Shown here in pieces: positions 5,956-12,764 of a stretch of DNA of 36,084 nt; position 1 is the stretch's first letter, and every line of letters begins with the position of its first letter. Position numbers and translations under genes: made by a program. The notes under the pieces were generated by a model, which saw only the letters and a program-made list of their open reading frames with translations, did not search any database and was not told the origin of the DNA. The DNA is from Candidatus Buchananbacteria bacterium (GTDB lineage Bacteria; Patescibacteriota; Patescibacteriia; Buchananbacterales; UBA6539), in assembly GCA_016930315.1 (NCBI GenBank), contig JAFGGX010000010.1, positions 1 to 36,084 of the forward strand, written 5' to 3'.

Positions 5956-7035
5956 TTATAGTTTTATGTCGCCTGTCAAGGCGCCCATTTTTGATATGGC
6001 TTGGCAACATTTTGTAAAAGTTACTACTGGTACAGGGCTGCCTGCAAGTTTTATATATAAGCTACTACCAGAAAAAAATGATCCATTTTGACAAGGAATA
6101 ATTTGACTCTTATTGTCTTTAATAGCATTAATTAGAGTTATGCCTCCAATTTTTCCAAGTCCCTTTTCTTCAGATAAGCTCTTAACTTCCATGTTTAAGA
6201 TGGCAGCTTCCATCAAATGATCTTTGTTATTGCTAGAATCGTGGAATTCTAATTTTACCAATAGTTCTTCTGATGCGTCTTCTTTAGAGATGTTGTTGGT
6301 TCCATAAAATAAAAATTCTCCCCATTCCGCCTTATCTTTAACAAGCCATGCATCTCCCTTTGATGGTCTAATCAGTATGCCAAAAATTAATGAGTCCGGC
6401 ACTCCAGTCATTTCATTGAATTTATTGTCTAATGCTTTTTGTATAGATGGCTTGATTGTTGGCACGTGTGATTTTTCTAATACTGCAAAAATATCTTTTT
6501 TAGCGTCCACTAGTAATTTTTTGTTTAATAGTTGGAGTCTTTCGTCAGTCTTTAGAGTTTTTTTGATTAGGGGAGTGTAATCTTCCTTTTCTTTTTTACT
6601 AGCTTTGTTAAATGTTTTTAGCATTTTTTGTAATTTTTTTGGATTGATTTTTTTAGGGCGACTATCACAAGTACCAGCAAATAATAAGCAGCAACTTTTT
6701 TTATAATCTTTTTTCAAGCCAGAAAGCCAGTAGTCTACTTTTGGTTTAATAAATTCATCAATTTCATCATATAATTTTCTTATATCTCCAGATAATTGTT
6801 TCTTTGCGAGAGCATCATTAATTGCTTTGTATAGAAAATTAATAAATTCTAAGTTTCCCGCTGTCGCTAGACTGATATGATTTTCATCTTTGCATTCACG
6901 ATCTAAGATGGTCTTACCATAAATGGGCATTATTTTGCATACATTATCAATTTTTATTTGATCATTGACTGTTACTCTTGTGTCAGCCATTAAGTATAAT
7001 CTATCGCTTAGATTTAATCCGGCGATTAAAGTCAT
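5956..7035 (-). CDS. Divergent proteasome-beta-like Ntn hydrolase with a large insertion
   Basis: The protein has 359 residues. With Met1 removed, the N-terminus aligns without gaps to proteasome beta subunits: Thr1 (TLIAG), Gly5, Asp17 in MADTRVT, Arg19, and Lys33 in NVCKIM, so the nucleophile Thr1 and the Asp17/Lys33 pair are all present. A TAG near residue 58 (SLATAGNLEF) also fits. A charged helical block of about 140 residues (about 70-210) without family likeness follows. Then come blocks resembling the second beta sheet and last helices: IFGILIRPSKGDAWLVK, FYGTNNISKEDASEELLV, and MEAAILNMEVKSLSEEKGLG with KIGGITLINAI. The usual GSG around Ser129 appears as YGTNN. It probably forms an N-terminal nucleophile hydrolase, perhaps a self-assembling protease. 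No ATPase partner is in the window. The fold is moderately sure; the activity is inferred. Confidence 0.65.
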   Translation of the reverse strand: MTLIAGLNLSDRLYLMADTRVTVNDQIKIDNVCKIMPIYGKTILDRECKDENHISLATAGNLEFINFLYKAINDALAKKQLSGDIRKLYDEIDEFIKPKVDYWLSGLKKDYKKSCCLLFAGTCDSRPKKINPKKLQKMLKTFNKASKKEKEDYTPLIKKTLKTDERLQLLNKKLLVDAKKDIFAVLEKSHVPTIKPSIQKALDNKFNEMTGVPDSLIFGILIRPSKGDAWLVKDKAEWGEFLFYGTNNISKEDASEELLVKLEFHDSSNNKDHLMEAAILNMEVKSLSEEKGLGKIGGITLINAIKDNKSQIIPCQNGSFFSGSSLYIKLAGSPVPVVTFTKCCQAISKMGALTGDIKL

Positions 7036-7188
7036 ATTTGTTCAAAATTTTATAATAAAAAGATGGATTATCTCCACCCCCTTTCATAAGTTTATTACTA
7101 ATTTAAGGTTATCCTTATGGCCACGTTTTGTCAATGCCGTGGGTAAAAAAACAACCGTTATCGCGATTGTTAATGATGAATGGCTGGT

Positions 7189-7210
7189 CACGTCAATCGT
7201 GATCGACGTG
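7189..7210. repeat. Small palindrome in the non-coding stretch 7036-7279
   Basis: CACGTC (7189-7194) pairs with GACGTG (7205-7210). The rest of the stretch between the hydrolase gene and the tRNA remnants shows no convincing gene. The copy of GGCAGGCAGG near 7243 is one of several in this window's intergenic DNA. Confidence 0.4.
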
Positions 7211-7279
7211 GGGATGAATGGGCCGGCCTACATTTAATTTCGGCAGGCAGGAAATTTAAGCAAAATAAAAATTGCAAAG

Positions 7280-7312
7280 CGGGGACGGCCGGGCTCGAAC
7301 CGGTGACCTCCC
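7280..7312 (-). pseudogene. 3' half of a fragmented tRNA (variable loop, T arm, acceptor)
   Basis: Read on the minus strand, this is AGGTC, then the T arm ACCGG-TTCGAGC-CCGGC, then the acceptor strand CGTCCCC and G73. No matching anticodon and D arms lie directly upstream. The complementary acceptor strand and D arm are found almost 300 bases away at 7527-7574, with tRNA-Asp in between. A 10-base match to the tRNA-Asp anticodon arm (7353-7362) lies between them in the right order. Confidence 0.6.
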
Positions 7313-7361
7313 TCCTACGCTCTCACTGTCGTTTCGAGCTTCGGAGGGCGGGTCTGCGTGA

Positions 7362-7395
7362 CCCCGCAGCATTTCGCTTCGCTCAATGTGCGGGG
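7362..7395. repeat. Palindromic element between tRNA fragments
   Basis: CCCCGC (7362-7367) pairs with GCGGGG (7390-7395), with inner pairing CATT/AATG. It is followed by the recurrent GGCAGGCAGG-type sequence. A second hairpin (CCTCC/GGAGG based) lies at about 7310-7348. They look like small palindromic insertions that split the tRNA remnant. Confidence 0.5.
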
Positions 7396-7422
7396 CAGGC
7401 AGGCAATAAAAAAAATCCAGAG

Positions 7423-7496
7423 CGGGGACGAAGGGGCTCGAACCCTCGACCTTCTGCGTGACAGGCAGACGCTCTAACCAACTGAGCTACGCCCCC
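7423..7496 (-). tRNA. tRNA-Asp (anticodon GTC)
   Basis: A complete cloverleaf: acceptor GGGGGCG with CGTCCCC (one G-U), D arm GCTC...GAGC, anticodon arm TCTGC-CTGTCAC-GCAGA with anticodon GTC and U33, variable AGGTC, T arm GAGGG-TTCGAGC-CCCTT, and discriminator G73 as expected for Asp. CCA is not encoded. The flanks continue the acceptor helix: AAAAAATCCAGAGC (7410-7423) pairs perfectly with 7497-7510. The mature tRNA is thus the tip of a long stem that runs into a T tract, acting as its own terminator. Confidence 0.95.
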
Positions 7497-7526
7497 GCTC
7501 TGGATTTTTTATCTATAATTAAGTTT

Positions 7527-7574
7527 TCTACCAACTGAGCCCTGCCCGGACACGAAGTGGACGGGTACGCCCCC
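7527..7574 (-). pseudogene. 5' part of a fragmented tRNA with an insertion in the D arm
   Basis: On the minus strand GGGGGCGTA (7574-7566) is followed by 25 extra bases (7565-7541, a GC-rich palindrome-like element) and then GCTCAGTTGGTAGA (7540-7527). Without the extra bases this is the acceptor strand and D arm of a tRNA almost identical to the neighbouring tRNA-Asp. The flanking AAGC pairs with the GCTT after the 3' fragment at 7280, which suggests both pieces come from one gene. Confidence 0.6.
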
Positions 7575-7612
7575 GCTTAACCGTTAACTTTTAACAATTA
7601 ACTGTTGGTATT

Positions 7613-7960
7613 TTATTTTTTGACTGTTTTCACCAACGCTTCAAAAACTTCCGGATAATCAACCGCGAGGTTGGCTAAGACTTTTCGGTCCAATTCAATT
7701 TTGTTTTTCTTCAACAAGTTCATGAATTTTGAATAGCTTAATTCGTATGGTCGAACCGCGGCATTGATTTTGATTTGCCACAAGCTGCGAGCAGTTCTTT
7801 TTTTAGCCCGACGATCACGAAAAGCATTCACGCCAGCTTTTAAAACGGCGGTTTTACCGAGCCGGGCAGTTTTTTTCCGACCCCATTTATAACCCTTGGT
7901 TGCTGTTTGCAACTTTTTTCGTCTGGCGACATGAGTTGTTCCACGTTTGACTCTTGGCAT
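7613..7960 (-). CDS. rplT: Ribosomal protein L20
   Basis: A 115-residue basic protein with the full L20 sequence pattern: MPRVKRGTTHVARRKKLQTA, then KGYKWGRKKTARLGKTAV, the FRDRRAKKRTARSLWQIKIN block, and the C-terminal globular domain (YSKFMNLLKKNKIELDRKVL). L20 binds 23S rRNA early in large-subunit assembly and, in studied bacteria, represses its own operon. It is the last gene of infC-rpmI-rplT, the standard order. Small AT-rich repeats of about 97 bases separate it from rpmI. Confidence 0.98.
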   Translation of the reverse strand: MPRVKRGTTHVARRKKLQTATKGYKWGRKKTARLGKTAVLKAGVNAFRDRRAKKRTARSLWQIKINAAVRPYELSYSKFMNLLKKNKIELDRKVLANLAVDYPEVFEALVKTVKK

Positions 7961-8057
7961 AATTGTATAATTTTAGAATTTTAAATTTTTAATTTCGAAT
8001 TAATTTCTAAATTCTAATTTTAAGTTTCAGTCAAAATTCGAAATTTAGAATTCTTGA

Positions 8058-8261
8058 TTATGAATATGGTAACAATCTTCTAACATTTTTTTCGTCGGTT
8101 GGTGAGATACTAGCCGCTCGGCGTTTGTTGCGTTTTTGTTTACCACTTTCGCGAGCATTAAAATGATCTTGGCCAACTTGTTTGGTGACGTATTTTTTCT
8201 TTTTTTTGCCCCCGGAAACTTTAATTTTTTTGGCGGTGGCTTTGTGGGTTTTTAATTTCAT
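8058..8261 (-). CDS. rpmI: Ribosomal protein L35
   Basis: A 67-residue, very basic protein: MKLKTHKATAKKIKVSGGKK, a KQKRNKRRA block and the end DEKNVRRLLPYS, all typical of L35. It lies between infC and rplT as in most bacteria. A terminator-like hairpin (8388-8408) and a pair of 44-base repeats separate it from infC, so rpmI-rplT may be expressed apart from infC or by read-through. Confidence 0.96.
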   Translation of the reverse strand: MKLKTHKATAKKIKVSGGKKKKKYVTKQVGQDHFNARESGKQKRNKRRAASISPTDEKNVRRLLPYS

Positions 8262-8266
8262 ACAAT

Positions 8267-8358
8267 ATGATACGAATTACGAATAAATGCTAATTTACGA
8301 ATTATCCTTTAGTCATGATACGAATTACGAATAAATGCTAATTTACGAATTATCCTTT
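8267..8358. repeat. Perfect 44-base direct repeat, two copies
   Basis: The unit starting ATGATACGAATTACGAATAA occupies 8267-8310 and again 8315-8358, identical over 44 bases with a 4-base gap (period 48). It fills the rpmI leader. The AT-rich unit contains repeated ACGAATTA/TAATTTACG sequences that could pair with one another. Confidence 0.9.
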
Positions 8359-8387
8359 TTTTGATTCGTATTTTCGTAGCAGTAATC

Positions 8388-8408
8388 AAAAAGCAGCTAA
8401 TTGGCTGC
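8388..8408 (-). terminator. Terminator or attenuator between infC and rpmI
   Basis: On the minus strand GCAGC (8408-8404), a 6-base loop and GCTGC (8397-8393) are followed by five T (8392-8388). It is 28 bases after the infC stop. A partial terminator here would give infC and the two ribosomal proteins different expression levels. Confidence 0.65.
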
Positions 8409-8435
8409 AAACTAATCTTATCTCTTTTTAGTTTT

Positions 8436-8990
8436 TTAACAAACTATAATTGAGAGTTTACCGCCCTGAACTGATAGTGGTTGTTCGACTTTAACCTCTT
8501 TTATCTGGTTTAAGCTGTCAACGAATTGTTGGATATTTTTTCTAGCTAGATCAACGTGGCCTTTTTCTCTGCCTTTTAGAATCATTTCGATTCGCACCTT
8601 ATCGCCGTCTTCTAAAAATTTTTCGGCTTGTTTGATTCTAAAGTCTTTATCATGTTGGCCAATTCTTAAAGATAACCGAATACCTTTAATTTCTACTTTT
8701 TTTTGTTGAGCTTTGCCTTTGCGCTTAATCTTTTCTTCCTGATACTTCATTTTACTATAATCTAGAATTTTGGCAACCGGCGGTTTGGCTAAGGGAAAAA
8801 CTTCAACTAAATCTAGATCTTTTTCTTGAGCCATGGCGAGAGCTTGACTGGTATCAACTACGCCGACATTGTCGCCATTTTCATCAATTAATCTTACCTG
8901 TTCGGCCCTGATGTGTTGGTTGATATGATAACGCTTTGCCTGTTCAGCTTTATATTTATTGGCTTGATGGCGTTTACGGGATATTCTCAA
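8436..8990 (-). CDS. infC: Translation initiation factor IF-3
   Basis: The protein has 184 residues. The N-terminal domain (HINQHIRAEQVRLIDENGDN and VGVVDTSQALAMAQEKDLDL) is joined by the lysine-rich linker (MKYQEEKIKRKGKAQQKKVE) to the C-terminal domain (KGIRLSLRIGQHDKDFRIKQ, KVRIEMILKGREKGH). IF-3 keeps ribosomal subunits apart and checks the start codon. The frame begins with TTG at 8990, and no ATG exists upstream before a stop. A rare start codon is in keeping with infC autoregulation in other bacteria. The basic N-terminal extension (RISRKRHQANKYKAEQ) is somewhat longer than usual. No Shine-Dalgarno is visible. Confidence 0.96.
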   Translation of the reverse strand: MRISRKRHQANKYKAEQAKRYHINQHIRAEQVRLIDENGDNVGVVDTSQALAMAQEKDLDLVEVFPLAKPPVAKILDYSKMKYQEEKIKRKGKAQQKKVEIKGIRLSLRIGQHDKDFRIKQAEKFLEDGDKVRIEMILKGREKGHVDLARKNIQQFVDSLNQIKEVKVEQPLSVQGGKLSIIVC

Positions 8991-9022
8991 TTTTTTGAAA
9001 TTATTTTTTAATTATTTTGCTA

Positions 9023-9050
9023 GTCCTTCTTCGCTAATGCTACGAAGGAC
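9023..9050. repeat. Hairpin in the infC leader
   Basis: GTCCTTC (9023-9029) pairs with GAAGGAC (9044-9050) about 33 bases before the infC start on the minus strand. It may be the terminator of the tmRNA transcript or part of an infC leader control structure. The sequence alone does not decide. Confidence 0.45.
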
Positions 9051-9095
9051 ATTCTTCTACTTCTTATGGCTTTTCTTCCTAAAATAGTCGGCACG

Positions 9096-9130
9096 CCATT
9101 CGAAGTTCGCCTGCGGCGAACGAAGAATGG
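9096..9130. repeat. Palindrome at the tmRNA 3' end
   Basis: CCATTC (9096-9101) pairs with GAATGG (9125-9130), and GTTCGCC (9105-9111) with GGCGAAC (9115-9121). The outer arm overlaps the encoded CCA of the tmRNA, so the palindrome abuts the mature 3' end and could affect processing or termination. Confidence 0.7.
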
Positions 9131-9520
9131 TGGAGATGAGGGGAATCACACCCCTGTCTAGTCGCAGATCATCTTTAATTCTACAGGCTTATTTCGCTTG
9201 AGTATCTTGGTCAATAGCTTAAAACGAAAGAAAAACTATTGATTCAAAGCCTTCTTTGTACTAGTTGATCACGAGGCAATAATCAACTAGATTCTACTAA
9301 TTACACCAGATATCCAGCTAGTAGACGTCGCTGGGCTGATGGCTTTAGGTTTTAGGCTAAAGCAGGAGCTAAAGCAAAAGAGCTGAAAGCGCTTTTAACT
9401 CTAGCGACAAGTGATTTGACACTTAATTTGATGAAACATTGAGATTAACAAGCTAATATTTCAACGCTTGACCTGCTTTAAAGAACAATCCAAGCTGACT
9501 ATCAATTTTGAGACATCCCC
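9128..9520 (-). ncRNA. ssrA: tmRNA (transfer-messenger RNA)
   Basis: A 393-base tmRNA. Its 5' end GGGGATG (from 9520) pairs with CATCTCC at the 3' end, followed by A and an encoded CCA (9131-9128). The T arm is AGGGG-TGTGATT-CCCCT, just before the acceptor strand. The tag reading frame is visible at 9405-9352: resume codon GCT, then the peptide ARVKSAFSSFALAPALA and TAA. The hydrophobic Ala-rich end is the usual proteolysis signal. The RNA frees stalled ribosomes together with SmpB, whose gene is 81 bases upstream on the same strand. Confidence 0.95.
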
Positions 9521-9524
9521 AAGG

Positions 9525-9552
9525 CCGTAAAATTTATAAATAAATTTTACGG
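9525..9552. repeat. Perfect 12-base inverted repeat before tmRNA
   Basis: CCGTAAAATTTA (9525-9536) and TAAATTTTACGG (9541-9552) with a 4-base loop lie between smpB and the tmRNA 5' end. It could end the smpB transcript or guide 5' processing of tmRNA. There is no T run after it on the minus strand. Confidence 0.7.
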
Positions 9553-9601
9553 AAATTCTAATTCCCAAACTATAATTTCTAAATTTAGGAGCTAAAATCT
9601 A

Positions 9602-10054
9602 TTATCTTTTATTTAATGTCCGGCGGATTTGGCGGTCTAGATCTCTTTTTTTAATGCTTTCGCGCTTGTCGAACTTCTTTTTTCCAACCGCTAAAGCGAT
9701 CTTAACCTTAATCAAACCACCTTTAGTATATACAGAAAGTGGCAGAATTGTCAAGCCTTTTTCCTTCTCTTTACCGCGTAAATAATCGATTTCTTTTTTG
9801 GTTAATAAAAGAGCACGATCATGAGTTGGCGAATAATTAATTTGGCTGTTTTTGGCCGGTTTATAAGGAGAAATATGAGCCCCAACCAGCCAGGCATTAC
9901 TTTTGTGATCAATAGTAATATAGCTGCCTTTTAGGCTGATTTGGCTGGCTTTGGTTGATTTGACTTCTGGCCCGGTTAAAACAATTCCAGCTTCAATTTC
10001 TTCTTGAATTTTGTAGTCAAATTTAGCTTTTTTGTTTAAGGCTAGTGTTGGCAT
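9602..10054 (-). CDS. smpB: SsrA-binding protein SmpB
   Basis: A 150-residue protein with all main SmpB blocks: LNKKAKFDYKIQEEIEAGIV, LTGPEVKSTKASQISLKGSY, ISPYKPAKNSQINYSPTHDR, KEIDYLRGKEKEKGLTILPL, the strand YTKGGLIKVKIALAVGKKKF and the basic tail DKRESIKKRDLDRQIRRTL. SmpB binds the tRNA-like part of tmRNA and places it in the stalled ribosome. The C-terminal tail, which enters the empty mRNA channel, is intact. The neighbouring ssrA gene makes a complete trans-translation pair. Confidence 0.98.
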   Translation of the reverse strand: MPTLALNKKAKFDYKIQEEIEAGIVLTGPEVKSTKASQISLKGSYITIDHKSNAWLVGAHISPYKPAKNSQINYSPTHDRALLLTKKEIDYLRGKEKEKGLTILPLSVYTKGGLIKVKIALAVGKKKFDKRESIKKRDLDRQIRRTLNKR

Positions 10055-10085
10055 GATTTTAGTATATCATAATCAAAAAAAATAA

Positions 10086-10115
10086 TTGACCACTAATATT
10101 AATTTTTGTTATAAT
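10086..10115 (+). promoter_or_regulatory. Promoter of the AI-2E family gene
   Basis: TTGACC (10086-10091), an 18-base spacer and TATAAT (10110-10115). The ATG at 10134 follows 18 bases after the -10, so the leader is only about 11 bases and has no Shine-Dalgarno. Confidence 0.75.
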
Positions 10116-10133
10116 TTAAGCAAACAAAACTCT

Positions 10134-11222
10134 ATGGAGGTCAACAAAAATATTACCATTAATGTTTCAACCGGCACAATCCTAAAAATCATTGGTATAA
10201 TTTTAGCTTTATTATTCCTGTGGTTGGTCAGAGATGTAGTGCTGGTTATTTTTATTGCCATTATTTTTGCCGCCCTGATTGAACCAATGGTTAATAATTT
10301 AGAAAGAAAAAAACTCCCCCGGTCATTGAGTGTAATTTTACTATATGTAGCAATCATCTTATTTTTAACATTGGTAGTGAGGTTATTGATTCCGCCAATT
10401 GCTGAACAGGTTAATAATTTAACCGTTCAGTTTCCAAAAATTTGGCAGCAAGCAACCGCTAATTTTGATAGCATTAAAAATTATTCTGATCAACAAGGAT
10501 TTTTAGGCAATGTTCAGCAGGGTCTGCAGACATTGCAAAAAAGTTTAGCCGGAGCAGCCGGTAGCGCTTATGGATTTATTGTTACGGTTTTTAGAAATGT
10601 TGTTAATTTCTTTTTAATTTTAGTGATTACTTTTTATTTAGTTGTGCAACGCGATTCATTAGGTAAAAGTTTAAAGATTGCTTCGCCGATTAAATATCAT
10701 AACTATTTAGATGATTTAGCAATTCGGATCCAACAAAAAATTGGTGCTTGGGCTAGGGGTCAGTTGATTTTAGGTTTAATTATTGGAATTTTATCCTTTA
10801 TTGGATTGATTTTTTTGTTGCCGCAGTATGCTTTAGTTTTGGCAATTGTCGCCGGCATTACCGAGTTGATCCCTTATCTGGGGCCAGTTTTAGGAGCTAT
10901 CCCAGCAGTATTTTTGGGTTTTACCGTTTCACCGGGTCATGGCTTGGCTGTTTTGATTCTTTATATTATTATTCAACAATTAGAAAATAATGTTGTGGTG
11001 CCACAGGTAATGCGCCGTCAACTGGGTTTAAATCCAATTGTCATTATTATTGCCATGCTAATTGGTACGCGTTTAATTGGTATGGTTGGTTTAATTTTAG
11101 CAGTCCCGGTCGTTACCGCTCTTGATGTGGTGTTTAAAGATTTTTTTCGTAAGTCAGAAATTGCTAAAATTAAAAATGAGGCTGATAATTTTGATAATGT
11201 TTCGACTAGTCAATCGCCTTGA
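10134..11222 (+). CDS. AI-2E family transporter-like membrane protein
   Basis: A 362-residue protein when started at the ATG at 10134 (MEVNKNITINVSTG). An upstream in-frame start at 10086 would lie on the promoter and is rejected. It has about seven or eight spans: an N-terminal block (ILKIIGIILALLFLWLVRDV), the signature FAALIEPMVNNLERKKLPRS, a soluble middle (about 100-150), and the C-terminal spans with the family core ITELIPYLGPVLGAIPAVFL, QQLENNVVVPQVM and GLILAVPVVTAL. The PF01594 family includes TqsA and proton/sodium antiporters, and the substrates of most members are unknown. It is the first of a plus-strand block of envelope genes. Confidence 0.9.
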   Translation: MEVNKNITINVSTGTILKIIGIILALLFLWLVRDVVLVIFIAIIFAALIEPMVNNLERKKLPRSLSVILLYVAIILFLTLVVRLLIPPIAEQVNNLTVQFPKIWQQATANFDSIKNYSDQQGFLGNVQQGLQTLQKSLAGAAGSAYGFIVTVFRNVVNFFLILVITFYLVVQRDSLGKSLKIASPIKYHNYLDDLAIRIQQKIGAWARGQLILGLIIGILSFIGLIFLLPQYALVLAIVAGITELIPYLGPVLGAIPAVFLGFTVSPGHGLAVLILYIIIQQLENNVVVPQVMRRQLGLNPIVIIIAMLIGTRLIGMVGLILAVPVVTALDVVFKDFFRKSEIAKIKNEADNFDNVSTSQSP

Positions 11223-11304
11223 AATTATTTATAATTAGTTTGTTGAAATTTATTTACTAATTCGCAAGTCTTACCACTTGCCTAACAAAATAGGAGGAGA
11301 TTAA

Positions 11305-11931
11305 ATGGCTTATCAATTTTCAAAACCAAAAAACACTAAAGAAGCGGTCAAGCCGGTTGCGCCGACTCAAAAAGCAACCAATGATTCAGCTCGGTCTAAT
11401 CTGCGCGGGTTAATTACTTTGATTGTCATCATTATTATTGTGGCTGGTGGAATTTATTTTTTAAATCGTTATACTGGCAATGGTTTATTGGGTGGTAGTA
11501 GCCAGAAGGCAGATTATCAGGCAGTCTTTTTGGATAACGGCCAGGTTTATTTTGGTAAGATTACTAAGATGGCAGATGACTATATTAATTTACGAGATAT
11601 CTATTATTTGCAAGCCGTCGATCAACCATTACAAACCAGCCAACAGGGCGATACAACCACTACTGCCAATCAACAAACCCAACAACAGTTGAAATTAATT
11701 AAATTGGGTAATGAAATTCACGGACCAAAAGATGAGATGAGTATTAATCGTAGTCATGTGGTAATTATTGAAGACTTAAAAGATGATTCTCAGGTAGTTA
11801 AAGCCATTAAAAATTATTTAAGTGGTGAAAAAAATTCTCAACAACAGGTTCAACAACCAACCCCTAGTCAGCCAGTCCAGCAGCCGCAAGAAGTTCAACC
11901 ACCAGTTGAAACCACAGACACCAATCAATAA
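11305..11931 (+). CDS. Unknown single-span protein with a Gln/Pro-rich tail
   Basis: The protein has 208 residues. AGGAGGAG (11292-11299) lies 5 bases before the ATG, one of the few strong Shine-Dalgarno sequences in the window. A polar N-terminus (about 35 residues) precedes one span (LITLIVIIIIVAGGIYFL). A compact outer domain follows (DYQAVFLDNGQVYFGKITKM, YINLRDIYYLQ, KLIKLGNEIHGPKDEMSINR, SHVVIIEDLKDDSQVVKAI), and the end is low-complexity, rich in Gln, Pro and Thr. The domain reads like a small beta-rich fold with an acidic edge. I know of no named family. It is probably anchored with the domain outside, and it precedes the surface-protein operon. Confidence 0.75.
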   Translation: MAYQFSKPKNTKEAVKPVAPTQKATNDSARSNLRGLITLIVIIIIVAGGIYFLNRYTGNGLLGGSSQKADYQAVFLDNGQVYFGKITKMADDYINLRDIYYLQAVDQPLQTSQQGDTTTTANQQTQQQLKLIKLGNEIHGPKDEMSINRSHVVIIEDLKDDSQVVKAIKNYLSGEKNSQQQVQQPTPSQPVQQPQEVQPPVETTDTNQ

Positions 11932-11950
11932 TATTTTTTAGGGTTAAGTA

Positions 11951-11977
11951 AAAGCCAGTTTTTTGAAGCTGGTTTTT
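11951..11977 (+). terminator. Terminator after the 11305 gene
   Basis: AAAGCCAG (11951-11958) pairs with CTGGTTTT (11969-11976), including one G-U pair, and leads into a T run. It is 20 bases after the stop. The next promoter (11976-12004) begins on its T run. Confidence 0.6.
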
Positions 11978-12004
11978 GCTTTTAGTTGGATTTTTAGTTA
12001 TAAT
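11976..12004 (+). promoter_or_regulatory. Probable promoter of the surface-protein operon
   Basis: TTGCTT (11976-11981), a 17-base spacer and TATAAT (11999-12004). The ATG at 12042 follows with a leader of about 30 bases. The -35 is imperfect. Confidence 0.55.
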
Positions 12005-12041
12005 ATTATTGATTTCTATTTTAATTTTTATCCTTTTGGAG

Positions 12042-12764
12042 ATGAAAAATTTTTTAGTTTATTTTTTGATTATTGCTTGTAGTTTTTCTTTTCTACCTTT
12101 GTCAGTGGCAGGGCAAATGACTTCTGGAAATTATCAAATTGATGCCGACGTTTTTAGTACCGGTGGTAATGATACTAGCAGTTCGGCTAATTTTAAGCTT
12201 TTAGACTCATTGGGAGAACCGGTAGTTTATTCGGCCACTTCAACCTCGGAAACCTATGGAACCAAAGCCGGTTTTAGGGAAATGTATCCAGATCAATTTT
12301 TAACTTTAGATCTTGGTTCTGGTTCAATTGATTTTGGAACTTTAAGCACCAGCGAAACAAAAACTGCCAGTCATACCCTAACGATTGATTCTAATGCTAT
12401 TAATGGTTTGAGTGTCACTGTTTCTGGCAGCACCTTGACTGCTGGTGCTAACCAGATTGCGGCGATTGGTGCAACGGCCGCCGCCGCTCAGGTGGGGACC
12501 GAACAATTTGGCATTAATTTAAAATCTAACACTACTCCGGCAGTCGGTGCTGAGCCGGTTGGCGATTCACCTCAGGCCGAGCCAAATGGTCAATATGCGA
12601 CTGCCGATCAATTTGCTTTCCAATCTGGCGATACAATTATTAGTGCTACCTCTGACATTGCTAAAACCACAACCACTGTTTCTTATATTGCTAATATTAG
12701 TTCTTCAACTGCTGCCGGTTCTTACTCAACTACTTTAACTTATGCGGCCACTGCCAATTTTTAA
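12042..12764 (+). CDS. Secreted Thr/Ser-rich surface protein
   Basis: A 240-residue protein starting MKNFLVYFLIIACSFSFLPL, a signal peptide with probable cleavage after SVAG. GGAG lies just before the ATG, too close to be a good ribosome site, so the exact start is a little uncertain. The mature part begins MTSGNYQIDADVFSTGGNDT and is rich in Thr, Ser, Ala and Gly with beta-strand periodicity (LTLDLGSGSIDFGTLSTSET and a repeat-like IISATSDIAKTTTTVSYIAN), ending in AATANF. The style recalls WxL-like or pseudopilus-independent surface adhesins of Gram-positives. It overlaps the next gene by 23 bases, and that gene encodes a DUF916-like protein, the usual partner of WxL proteins. Confidence 0.75.
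   Translation: MKNFLVYFLIIACSFSFLPLSVAGQMTSGNYQIDADVFSTGGNDTSSSANFKLLDSLGEPVVYSATSTSETYGTKAGFREMYPDQFLTLDLGSGSIDFGTLSTSETKTASHTLTIDSNAINGLSVTVSGSTLTAGANQIAAIGATAAAAQVGTEQFGINLKSNTTPAVGAEPVGDSPQAEPNGQYATADQFAFQSGDTIISATSDIAKTTTTVSYIANISSSTAAGSYSTTLTYAATANF

Noticed and set aside
7180-7461. A 93-residue plus-strand frame across the tRNA region
   Set aside because: It runs antisense through the tRNA-Asp and the tRNA fragments and is low in meaning.
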